From positions 11,170 to 37,042 of the forward strand of contig DBRE01000014.1 of assembly GCA_002305535.1 (NCBI GenBank): 25,873 nt of DNA, given 5' to 3'. Within the stretch, counting starts at the first letter, position 1, and each line of letters opens with the position of its first letter. The translations under genes and the position numbers were made by a program. The stretch is from Syntrophomonas sp. UBA1376 (GTDB lineage Bacteria > Bacillota > Syntrophomonadia > Syntrophomonadales > Syntrophomonadaceae). The notes beneath the pieces are model-generated. The model made no database searches, was not told the origin of the DNA, and saw nothing but the letters and a program-made list of their open reading frames with translations. Shown piece after piece: positions 15,832-22,526 of the stretch.

Positions 15832-17238
15832 TTAGTTTTTGGGTTCGTCCAGCAAATGAGGGATTTGAAGTTGCTTTATCTTATAGTATAATGCACTGCG
15901 GCTTAATCCTAACAGCTGGGCAGCTTGAGTTTTATTGCCCCGGCAAGCCTTGATAGCCCGGATAATGGTCAACTTTTCTGCCTCGTCTCGGGCTTTGGCC
16001 AGATCAAATCCCTGGTATTTCAGCCGGTTATCAGCACTGACCTTGGAACCGGCAAACCTCAATAAATTGTCTATGCTTATGATGCCAGCACCAGTGTCGA
16101 TGCAGGCACGTTCAATGACCGTATTTAATTCTCGTACATTGCCCGGCCAGTGATATTGATGCAGTCGGGCCATTGCTTCCTTGGAAATCCCTTTAATGTG
16201 CCCCCCTGTTTCCTGATTAAATTGATTTATAAAGAATTCGGTGAGTGGTTCCAAGTCCTCCATACGCTCTCGCAGCGGTGGTATGTGTATAGGAAAAACA
16301 TCCAAACGAAAAAACAGATCCTTGCGGAATTTACCCTGGCTTACCAGTTCCCGCAAAGGCAGATTGGTAGCAGAAATAATACGCACATCCACGGCAATAG
16401 TATCTATTCCGCCTACTCGTTCCAGTTCCTTTTCCTGTAGTACTCTCAATAAACCCGCTTGGGCGACCCAGGATAGTTCAGAAATCTCATCAAGAAACAG
16501 AGTACCTTTGTGGGCTAGTTCAAATTTTCCAGGTTTACCTGATTTGCGTGCCCCCGTAAATGCTCCTTCTTCATAACCAAACAGCTCGCTTTCCAATAAA
16601 TTTTCAGGAATGGAGGCACAGTTCACTCTAATCAGCGGGTACTCTCGACGGGAGCTCTCCTGGTGGACAGCATGGGCAAACAATTCTTTCCCAGTACCTG
16701 TTTCTCCGGTGATGGATACCGGCATGGAGGTTGCCGCCACCATACGAACCTGTTCTTTAGCCTCCACGATGGCATCACTTTTTCCAACAATAGAAGCCAG
16801 AGAATATTTGGCAGATGATAAGCGCTTGACCTCTTCTTTATAATATTTCAACTCAGAAAACATATTGGTTATACGATGGGCAAATCCCTGAGCATCATCT
16901 AGATACCGAAATATATTGAAACCTGCTGCGCCGATAATACTCCCATTCAAAGTAATAGGTACCCGAGAAACTATCTGGGATTTCCCAGCCAGTTCCCAGA
17001 TATCTGCTATTATCGGTTTACCAGTATTCAGAACCTCCAGCATGCGCGTAGTTGGAAAAACTTCATCTACTCTTTTGCCCAGTACCTCCTGCTTGGATAG
17101 CCCGCTTGCTCGGCAATAGTAATCAGTGATGATCCTGATTTTTCCCAGTTCATCAATAACCAAGGCTCCATCAAATTCATTAAAAATCGTCTCGATAACG
17201 TCGAGATATTTCTGCGGTATGGTACTGAGTCTAAACAT
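15832..17238 (-). CDS. Sigma-54-dependent transcriptional activator, PAS-AAA+-Fis HTH
   Basis: Enhancer-binding protein that remodels sigma-54 RNA polymerase with ATP. 468 residues: a PAS domain (about 11-113; FDGALVIDELGKIRIITDYY), a short coiled linker (about 120-145), an AAA+ domain with Walker A GETGTGKE (178-185), the sigma-54-contact loop GAFTGA (225-230), Walker B GTLFLDE (245-251) and the FRKDLFFRL arginine-finger region (304-312), and a C-terminal Fis-type HTH (about 433-456; NKTQAAQLLGLSRSALYYKIK). All motifs are intact. ATG with a GGGAG site 8 bases upstream. The signal sensed by the PAS domain is unknown. The target is probably the CoA-transferase gene just downstream, which has a sigma-54 promoter. 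Confidence 0.96.
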   Translation of the reverse strand: MFRLSTIPQKYLDVIETIFNEFDGALVIDELGKIRIITDYYCRASGLSKQEVLGKRVDEVFPTTRMLEVLNTGKPIIADIWELAGKSQIVSRVPITLNGSIIGAAGFNIFRYLDDAQGFAHRITNMFSELKYYKEEVKRLSSAKYSLASIVGKSDAIVEAKEQVRMVAATSMPVSITGETGTGKELFAHAVHQESSRREYPLIRVNCASIPENLLESELFGYEEGAFTGARKSGKPGKFELAHKGTLFLDEISELSWVAQAGLLRVLQEKELERVGGIDTIAVDVRIISATNLPLRELVSQGKFRKDLFFRLDVFPIHIPPLRERMEDLEPLTEFFINQFNQETGGHIKGISKEAMARLHQYHWPGNVRELNTVIERACIDTGAGIISIDNLLRFAGSKVSADNRLKYQGFDLAKARDEAEKLTIIRAIKACRGNKTQAAQLLGLSRSALYYKIKQLQIPHLLDEPKN

Positions 17239-17327
17239 GATCTCACTCCCTATTCCTCAGATATGCCCTGGGATTTGTTTCAATATTCTATATTTTCTTG
17301 CTAATTCCTTGGTATAAAATGAATTCT
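17239..17327 (-). promoter_or_regulatory. Leader of the sigma-54 activator gene, promoter not resolved
   Basis: AT-rich spacer between the terminator of the small upstream gene and the activator. TATACC and TATAGAAT sequences could act as -10 boxes, but no well-spaced -35 was found. Only the GGGAG ribosome site next to the ATG is clear. Confidence 0.3.
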
Positions 17328-17366
17328 CTTTAAAAAGAAAAAGAAGACGACTCTTTTTGAATCGCC
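17328..17366 (-). terminator. Terminator after the 38-residue membrane protein gene
   Basis: On the minus strand GGCGATTC, loop AAAAA, GAGTCGTC forms an 8-bp stem including two G-U pairs (plus 17346-17366), followed by TTCTTTTTCTTTTT. It separates the small gene from the sigma-54 activator. Confidence 0.75.
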
Positions 17367-17383
17367 CTCTCTTTTATTTCACT

Positions 17384-17500
17384 CTATAAAAAAGCGTATC
17401 CTACAATACTCACCAAAAATGACAGTATAACAATGGCAACTATAATAGACACAATTCTTTTCTGTCGTCGACTTTGCATGCCCCTATTCATAAAGCTCAA
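17384..17500 (-). CDS. Small single-pass membrane protein, 38 residues
   Basis: Too short for ordinary gene callers. The N-terminus is basic (MSFMNRGMQSRRQKR), followed by one hydrophobic helix at about 16-38 (IVSIIVAIVILSFLVSIVG) that runs to the C-terminus. The start is a TTG 7 bases after a perfect GGAGGTG (plus 17508-17514); in-frame ATGs at 17491 and 17479 are later and badly spaced. It has its own terminator and lies just past a terminator-like hairpin. Size and layout recall small Firmicutes membrane proteins such as Prli42 or DUF4044, but I cannot assign it to either. Coding is supported by ribosome site and composition only. Confidence 0.65.
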   Translation of the reverse strand: MSFMNRGMQSRRQKRIVSIIVAIVILSFLVSIVGYAFL

Positions 17501-17521
17501 ATACCAACACCTCCATTGAAA

Positions 17522-17550
17522 AACCTGGCAACCGTTGGGGCTGCCAGGTT
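17522..17550 (-). terminator. Terminator-like hairpin between rpsU and the small membrane protein gene
   Basis: Arms AACCTGGCA (17522-17530) and TGCCAGGTT (17542-17550), 9 perfect base pairs with an 11-base loop, then TTTTTC on the minus strand. The next gene's Shine-Dalgarno begins within 10 bases of the T-run, so this may end the HIT-rpsU transcript or act as an attenuator for the small gene. Confidence 0.85.
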
Positions 17551-17666
17551 ATGTTCAATCGATTATAATCCGTAAACTGTTTTATAATCTGCTGCAGCTA
17601 CAATGCTGGAAGCAACAGCTTCATCACTCGGCCTATATCTCGGGGTTCAGCAGAGATATATAACAC
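17551..17666 (-). ncRNA. Structured intergenic RNA candidate downstream of rpsU
   Basis: 116 bases with no convincing gene but several nested inverted repeats. A closing stem pairs 17588-17594 with 17648-17654 (TCTGCTG/CAGCAGA, 7 bp). Inside it are two abutting hairpins, 17595-17608 (CAGC/GCTG) and 17609-17622 (GAAGC/GCTTC). A further 8-bp hairpin pairs 17561-17568 with 17582-17589 (GATTATAA/TTATAATC); it overlaps the first stem by 2 bases, so the two may compete. A terminator hairpin and then a Shine-Dalgarno follow. I matched it by eye to no known riboswitch class. It could be a 3' UTR of rpsU, an attenuator or a small RNA. Confidence 0.45.
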
Positions 17667-17843
17667 TTAGAATTTTTTCTTCTTGCGTGCAGCTTCGGAC
17701 TTTTTCTTTCTTCTTACACTCGGTTTTTCATAATGATCATGTTTGCGGATATCTTGCATAACCCCAGATTTTTGGCAAGAACGCTTAAAACGTTTCAGTG
17801 CACTATCCAAGGATTCATTTTTCCCAACTTTTACTTCGCTCAT
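17667..17843 (-). CDS. rpsU: Small ribosomal subunit protein bS21
   Basis: 58-residue basic protein of the 30S subunit, near the anti-Shine-Dalgarno region of 16S rRNA. It reads MSEVKVGKNESLDSALKRFK, then RSCQKSGVMQDIRKHDHYEK and PSVRRKKKSEAARKKKKF; the SLDSALKRFKR core, the EKPS-RRKKKSEA segment and the lysine-rich tail are diagnostic. ATG with a GGGAGGG site 5 bases upstream. It lies 76 bases after the HIT gene, probably in the same transcript. The yqeY (GatB/YqeY) gene that commonly follows rpsU in Firmicutes is absent here. Confidence 0.97.
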   Translation of the reverse strand: MSEVKVGKNESLDSALKRFKRSCQKSGVMQDIRKHDHYEKPSVRRKKKSEAARKKKKF

Positions 17844-17919
17844 TGTTTCCCTCCCCTCATCTGACCAGGCTAAGTGAATGCCAATCTATTGTACTATTTA
17901 CTATCCATAGCAGTCAAGA

Positions 17920-18270
17920 TTAGCCGGGAGGCCACCCCAGGTCACGCCCACCTAATAAATGGTAATGAACATGCATTACCGCTTGTCCCCCAGCCGGCCC
18001 GCAGTTACATAGCAGCCGATAACCTTCTTCAGCTACATTCAGTTGTTTTGCCACGGCAGCAGCGGTCAGTTGGATATGACCTAAAAGGCCGATATCTTCC
18101 TCAGTAATATCATTTAATGAAGTCAGGTGAGACTTGGGAATCAAAAGTATATGCACAGGAGCCACAGGTTCAATATCCTCAATGGCTACCAGTTGGTCAT
18201 CTTCAAATACCACTTTGGCAGGTATTTCCTGGTTGGCAATTTTACAAAACAAACAATCGCCCTCTGACAA
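17920..18270 (-). CDS. Histidine triad (HIT/HINT) family nucleotide hydrolase
   Basis: HINT-like protein, usually a purine nucleoside phosphoramidase or AMP-lysine hydrolase; the natural substrate is unknown. From the chosen start it is 116 residues, the usual size. The triad HVHYHLL carries H100, H102 and H104, and CLFCK (C6, C9) with H39 forms the optional zinc site. The open frame extends to an ATG at 18333, but that codon lies within the promoter region. AGGAGGTG (plus 18276-18283) is placed 5 bases before a TTG at 18270, so TTG is preferred. First gene before rpsU, a common Firmicutes pairing. Confidence 0.95.
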   Translation of the reverse strand: MSEGDCLFCKIANQEIPAKVVFEDDQLVAIEDIEPVAPVHILLIPKSHLTSLNDITEEDIGLLGHIQLTAAAVAKQLNVAEEGYRLLCNCGPAGGQAVMHVHYHLLGGRDLGWPPG

Positions 18271-18331
18271 TTTTTCACCTCCTGCTTGATTTATTTGAGT
18301 TTGGTGATTTGTTGGATTGTTTATTGAATCC

Positions 18332-18359
18332 ATTCTACCAGATAAACAACTTTCTTCAA
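18332..18359 (-). promoter_or_regulatory. Sigma-A-type promoter of HIT-rpsU
   Basis: Minus-strand TTGAAG (plus 18354-18359), 16-base spacer, TAGAAT (plus 18332-18337; 5 of 6 to consensus). It sits about 60 bases before the TTG start of the HIT gene and after the acyl-CoA dehydrogenase pair, so it probably resets transcription for HIT-rpsU. Confidence 0.65.
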
Positions 18360-18438
18360 AACATTTCTTGAAGGCTGTAATTCTGCTGTTACTGGCACAT
18401 AAGTAAGCCTATTGATATGGAAATGCTGTCCTTATTCA

Positions 18439-19608
18439 TCAAAGCTGATCGGCTACCGTATTGCGATGCAGGTAATCACTACCAGCCACCATGGATAGCA
18501 TTTGGGCATCACGCAGGTACTTTTCTGCCGGATGTCCGACCACAAATCCCATACGCCCTACCAAATCCACCGCCTGGGAGGTTACCTGCTGAGCTACTTG
18601 TGTGGCATACAGTTTGGCCATAGCAGAAACCCGTGAATAATTGCCTTCCTGATCGATCTGATAGGCTGCTCGGGCCACCGACAACCGAGCAGCATTAATG
18701 TGAGCACTCATGTCTGCCAGGGCGCTAGCAAAATAGTAATTAGCTGTGGTGTTTTTCCCCAGCAGGTCTTTCTGGCGAGCTAAATCACGCACCAATTCAT
18801 AAGCTGACCGCGCGATACCTACACCAATAGCCCCAACCAGAGCCAGGTTGCGATCAAAGGTCTGCAGAAGCAGAAAATAACCTCCCCCTGGCCGTCCGAT
18901 GCGGTAATTTTCCGGTACGGTTACATTGTCATACTGCAGTCTTACCGTATGAGCAGAACGCATGCCGATTTTTTGTACAGGTTTTACAATATGTATACCG
19001 GAAGTATTAGCGGGAATAACCACAAACTGCAGTCGGGATTTATGACGGGAATCGATACTGCGGGCCAGTACGACCATATAATCAGCCATAGCACCGTTAA
19101 AGATATAGTCTTTGTTGCCGTTTATCACTACCTGGTTTCCCTGCTGTCTAATGGTAGTAGAAATGCGGGTTATATCTTCCGGGATAGACCCGGTATGGTC
19201 TTCCAATTCACTGGATACATCGTTGATGACCGAGCTAGCCAAATGAGGCTCTTTCTGCGTGATCAGGGGTAGGAACTGGTCTTGTAAATACTTGCTGCCC
19301 GCCTCCACAATGGGGGTCAAAGCATAACAATTAGTCACTACAATGGCTGCAGCTCCAGCACAGCCTACTGCTAGTTCTTCAATTATGGCAGCGGTAGCCA
19401 TCACGGATAAACCTCTGCCACCATAAGTGTTGGGCAAAGTCGGTGCCAGTATATTCCTCTCCGCCAAAAGGGTCGGAATGACCCAGTCCGGTTCCTTATC
19501 ACCTATCAGATCCAGATGATTGCCCCGCTCAGCAATTTGGGTAGAAGCAAGTTCTCTGACTTCCATTATTAGTTGGCGATCACTATCACTTAACATGGAC
19601 AAAGCCAT
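18439..19608 (-). CDS. Acyl-CoA dehydrogenase family protein, atypical (catalytic Glu replaced by Ala)
   Basis: 389-residue member of the flavin acyl-CoA dehydrogenase superfamily with the full three-part fold: N-terminal helices with TYGGRGLSVMATAAIIEEL (61-79), a middle beta domain with GNKDYIFNGAMADY, and C-terminal helices ending in EKYLRDAQMLSMVAGSDYLHR. In ordinary short- and medium-chain enzymes the last block reads RDAK...YEGT; here the catalytic glutamate position is A375. The middle-domain motif TEPxAGSD is replaced by VINDVSSELED (128-138). ATG with an AAGGAG site 7 bases upstream, 18 bases after its paralogue. Whether it is an active dehydrogenase, or a partner subunit of the upstream gene product, is undecided. 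Confidence 0.9.
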   Translation of the reverse strand: MALSMLSDSDRQLIMEVRELASTQIAERGNHLDLIGDKEPDWVIPTLLAERNILAPTLPNTYGGRGLSVMATAAIIEELAVGCAGAAAIVVTNCYALTPIVEAGSKYLQDQFLPLITQKEPHLASSVINDVSSELEDHTGSIPEDITRISTTIRQQGNQVVINGNKDYIFNGAMADYMVVLARSIDSRHKSRLQFVVIPANTSGIHIVKPVQKIGMRSAHTVRLQYDNVTVPENYRIGRPGGGYFLLLQTFDRNLALVGAIGVGIARSAYELVRDLARQKDLLGKNTTANYYFASALADMSAHINAARLSVARAAYQIDQEGNYSRVSAMAKLYATQVAQQVTSQAVDLVGRMGFVVGHPAEKYLRDAQMLSMVAGSDYLHRNTVADQL

Positions 19609-19626
19609 CGTACGTCTCCTTCCTTT

Positions 19627-20802
19627 CTATAACTGCGAAGCCAGCAAAAACCGATGGAACTGCTCGCTTCCATCCACAATGGACAGCATTTTGGCGTCAC
19701 GGAGGTACTTTTCTGCTGGGTTACCGTTGACATAGGCTTGGCTACCTACTATTTCCATAGACCTGGAGGTGATATCCTGGGCAGCCTGACTAGCCACTAT
19801 CTTGGCCTGAGGTGAAGTCAGAGTATGATCCATGCCCTTATCGATCATCCAACAGGCATGATGAACACTAAGACGGGCCGCGTTGAGCTTGCTGGCCATA
19901 CTTACCAGACTGTGCCTGACCGCGCTCTCTTCAAATACCGGATGTCCAGCCATCTTGCGTTCCTTGGACACTTCCAAAGCATGCTGGTAGGCTGCACGAG
20001 CTACTCCCACACAGACGGCTCCGATGAGAGGTACCGTTTTATCCATACATTCCTTAAACAATTCTAGGCCTGACTCAGGTCCGCCAATCATAAACTGAGG
20101 CTCAGCCTTTACTGCCTTAAACTCAATTTCTGCGGTACTACAGTAGCGCAGACCTAGTTTGCGACCGGAAGGTCCCTTTTTTATCCCGGGCACATCCAGA
20201 GGGATCACCATCAATTGAAATCCGCTAGATGTCTTGTCACGACATTCCGGATATTCTACCAGGGTAGAAATAAATTTGGCGGTAGCAGCGTTCATAACAT
20301 AGTCTTTACAACCGTTGATAATATCTCCATGGCTACTTCTCTGGGCTTGTAGTGAGGAACCGTGTTTAGCTACTTTTTCCGTTGGCAGCAAAACATCTAA
20401 GTTGACGCCATTTTCCACCATAGCGACTGCTCCCAAGCTGGTTTGCGGGGCAGTCAGCAAAGGCAGATAGTGGCCCAGCTGTTCCGGTGTGCCTGCTGCC
20501 AGCAGTGGAGCTATAGATTGGATATTGGCCGCGACCGCTGCAGCCACCCCCGCACATCCAGCACCAATTTCCTCAAGTAGCATGGCGGTAACCAGATAAC
20601 TGGCTCCCCGTCCGCCATACTCAGGGGAAATAATAGGGGCCAGCAAATTGTATTCAGCTAATATGTCCAAAGCTGATCCATCGAACTGCTCGTTGCCAAG
20701 AGCATCGTATTCCAAGGCACGGGGTACAATATGTTGGTTGATCAACTCCCGTGTAAAAAACACTAATTCCTTATCCTGCTGCGAAATAGTATCACGAAAC
20801 AT
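19627..20802 (-). CDS. Acyl-CoA dehydrogenase family protein, atypical (Asp at catalytic Glu position)
   Basis: 391-residue acyl-CoA dehydrogenase family member, a clear paralogue of the next gene. It has EYGGRGASYLVTAMLLEEIG (61-80), NGCKDYVMNAATAKF and the C-terminal EKYLRDAKMLSIVDGSEQFHR. At the catalytic base position (YEGT in common enzymes) it has VDGS, so D377 replaces glutamate; the TEPxAGSD flavin/substrate motif is degenerate (AVAMVENGVNLD, 125-136). An aspartate can still act as a base in some relatives. ATG with an AGGGGG site inside the end of the XRE gene, 11 bases downstream of its stop. Substrate unknown; probably a short or branched acyl-CoA by context only. Confidence 0.9.
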   Translation of the reverse strand: MFRDTISQQDKELVFFTRELINQHIVPRALEYDALGNEQFDGSALDILAEYNLLAPIISPEYGGRGASYLVTAMLLEEIGAGCAGVAAAVAANIQSIAPLLAAGTPEQLGHYLPLLTAPQTSLGAVAMVENGVNLDVLLPTEKVAKHGSSLQAQRSSHGDIINGCKDYVMNAATAKFISTLVEYPECRDKTSSGFQLMVIPLDVPGIKKGPSGRKLGLRYCSTAEIEFKAVKAEPQFMIGGPESGLELFKECMDKTVPLIGAVCVGVARAAYQHALEVSKERKMAGHPVFEESAVRHSLVSMASKLNAARLSVHHACWMIDKGMDHTLTSPQAKIVASQAAQDITSRSMEIVGSQAYVNGNPAEKYLRDAKMLSIVDGSEQFHRFLLASQL

Positions 20803-20813
20803 ACTTTGCCCCC

Positions 20814-21182
20814 TTATCCTTCCCGGTATGTCTGGCGATTTTTCTGCCAGATTATGTAGTCCATTACTGATCGCCTCTGTTCACTGGATAATTCATATAA
20901 GGCATTAACGATTTGTAAGAGTTCAGGTTCTTCAATGGTGTTATCACCACTGCTCAGATGCTGAGTTGATCGGTAATTATTGCTCTCTAAGAAATACTCA
21001 ATAGGTCGATTGAGTATCTCGGCAATTTTTTCCAACTGGGCTAGGTAAAGTCTGCGCTTCCCTTTTTCGTAATTGGATAAGGTAGATTGTGCGCAACCCA
21101 GCCTGCTGGCCAGCTGTTCCTGGCTTAAACCAGCATCTTCCCGCGCCTGTTGTAGTTTTCGTCCAATATCCTTGGTACCCAC
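20814..21182 (-). CDS. XRE-family helix-turn-helix transcriptional regulator
   Basis: 122-residue DNA-binding protein. Residues 6-62 form a Cro/CI-type HTH (IGRKLQQAREDAGLSQEQLA, SRLGCAQSTLSNYEKGKRRL, IAEILNRPIEYFLE). The C-terminal 50 residues are helical and charged (ELLQIVNALYELSSEQRRSVMDYI), probably for dimerisation. GTG start with an AGGGG site about 8 bases upstream; 22 bases follow mtaB and 11 bases precede the dehydrogenase gene. By position it may control the two acyl-CoA dehydrogenases; no operator was identified. It is not part of the conserved Firmicutes neighbourhood. Confidence 0.92.
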   Translation of the reverse strand: MGTKDIGRKLQQAREDAGLSQEQLASRLGCAQSTLSNYEKGKRRLYLAQLEKIAEILNRPIEYFLESNNYRSTQHLSSGDNTIEEPELLQIVNALYELSSEQRRSVMDYIIWQKNRQTYREG

Positions 21183-21204
21183 GTTTTTCCCCTTTCCAGA
21201 TCAT

Positions 21205-22497
21205 CTAGGCATAAATTCTTGCTACGGCATAGTTACGGTGAATTCCATCTAAAACTACCTCAATAAATTGACCGCACAGGTCATGGGGTGAGGAAAACTC
21301 GATATTAATATAATTGTCGCTGAATCCCTTACATCTTCCTGACTCACATTCTTCTACCAAAACGGTAAAGACCTGCCCCATCATACTCTTCATAAATTCT
21401 CTATGCTTCTGTCGAGCCATGCTCAGCAGGACTTTACTGCGCTCATTCTTGACTCTTTCGTCAATCTGATCAGGATAAGATGCTGCTGGTGTTCCGGGAC
21501 GAGGCGAATACTTAAAAACATGTAGGTCCAACAAAGGTAAACTCTGCAGCAGCTGAACCGTTGAGGCAAAATCGTCAACAGTTTCTCCAGGAAACCCCAC
21601 CATAACATCAGCAGCGAAACCGACTCCTGGTATCAGAGCAGCTATTTCCAGTATGCGCCGTTGGTATTCATCCCGAGTGTAACGGCGTGCCATTCGTTTA
21701 AGTACCCGATCACTTCCACTCTGCAGTGGAATGTGTAGATGTCGGCATAAACGGTTCTCACTCTTGATCAATTCTAGCAGACGGTCACTGATTTCTCCAA
21801 GTTCGATCGAGCTCAGCCGAATCCGGTAGCTGCCGGGTACCGATGCCAGTATTTTTTCCAGCAATCCATCCAGGGTCCAATCCGGCGTAGAACGACCATA
21901 CTGTCCGGTATGAATGCCGGTCAATACTATCTCGCGATAACCTAGTTGCACCAGTTGTTCCACTTCCCGGATCACATCATCCGGAGCTTTACTGCGCACG
22001 GGGCCACGCGTATAGGGCACAATACAATAAGTGCAAAAGCTCTGGCAACCGTCTTGGATCTTAACAAAAGCCCGGGTACGCTCATGATGACTATGATATA
22101 AGGCGGGGGCCAGCATATCCTGAGGGGAAATGGGTTCCCTAATAATTCTGGCTTCCCCCTTCAGAGGTTCAATGATCTGGGCTATGCGGTGTTTATCCCG
22201 GTTGCCGACCACCAGGTTTACCCCTTGCATAGCGGCTATCTTATCAGGTTCAAGTTCAGCCATGCATCCAGTGACTATTACCGTAGCCTCAGGATTGGCT
22301 TTCAAAGCGCGCCTGATCACCGCCCGTGATTTACGATCACTGACATGAGTAACGGTACAAGTGTTGATGATGTACAAATCAGCTGATTGAGAAAAATCGA
22401 TCACCCGGTAGCCATTTTGGATCAATTCATCCTTTATTTGTCCAGTTTCCACTTGGTTGACTTTGCACCCCAGGGTATGAAAGGCCACCGTTTTCAT
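21205..22497 (-). CDS. mtaB: tRNA t6A37 methylthiotransferase MtaB
   Basis: Radical-SAM enzyme that converts t6A37 to ms2t6A37 in tRNAs reading ANN codons. 430 residues from the ATG at 22497: an N-terminal UPF0004 domain with cluster cysteines C11 (TLGCKVNQ), C47 (NTCTV) and C78 (GCMAE), a radical-SAM domain with C151-x3-C155-x2-C158 (DGCQSFCTYCIVPYTRG), and a C-terminal TRAM-like domain. The KVNQVE form of the first motif separates MtaB from MiaB. The frame also opens at a GTG at 22503, but that codon is part of the GGAGGTG ribosome site. Normal position after rsmE. Confidence 0.96.
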   Translation of the reverse strand: MKTVAFHTLGCKVNQVETGQIKDELIQNGYRVIDFSQSADLYIINTCTVTHVSDRKSRAVIRRALKANPEATVIVTGCMAELEPDKIAAMQGVNLVVGNRDKHRIAQIIEPLKGEARIIREPISPQDMLAPALYHSHHERTRAFVKIQDGCQSFCTYCIVPYTRGPVRSKAPDDVIREVEQLVQLGYREIVLTGIHTGQYGRSTPDWTLDGLLEKILASVPGSYRIRLSSIELGEISDRLLELIKSENRLCRHLHIPLQSGSDRVLKRMARRYTRDEYQRRILEIAALIPGVGFAADVMVGFPGETVDDFASTVQLLQSLPLLDLHVFKYSPRPGTPAASYPDQIDERVKNERSKVLLSMARQKHREFMKSMMGQVFTVLVEECESGRCKGFSDNYINIEFSSPHDLCGQFIEVVLDGIHRNYAVARIYA

Positions 22498-22526
22498 GTG
22501 CACCTCCGCATTGTTAAGAACAAGCT

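Noticed and set aside
17484..17516. Ten-codon upstream frame starting ATG over the GGAGGTG site
   Set aside because: Its start codon is fused to the Shine-Dalgarno of the 38-residue gene, and it has no ribosome site of its own.
17563..17646. Minus-strand 27-codon frame with protein-like content (ends SDEAVASSIVAAADYKTVYGL) after rpsU
   Set aside because: It has a TGA directly before it, no ATG, GTG or TTG start and no ribosome site. The same bases form clear RNA stems, so I treat the reading as chance or a relic.
18271..18333. N-terminal extension of the HIT protein to the ATG at 18333
   Set aside because: That ATG overlaps the -10 box and lacks a ribosome site; the TTG at 18270 follows a perfect AGGAGGTG and gives the usual family length.
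18362..18402. Possible terminator after the second acyl-CoA dehydrogenase gene
   Set aside because: Only short, broken complementarity (GGCT/AGCC, TGCCAG-like) and no T-run; not strong enough to call.
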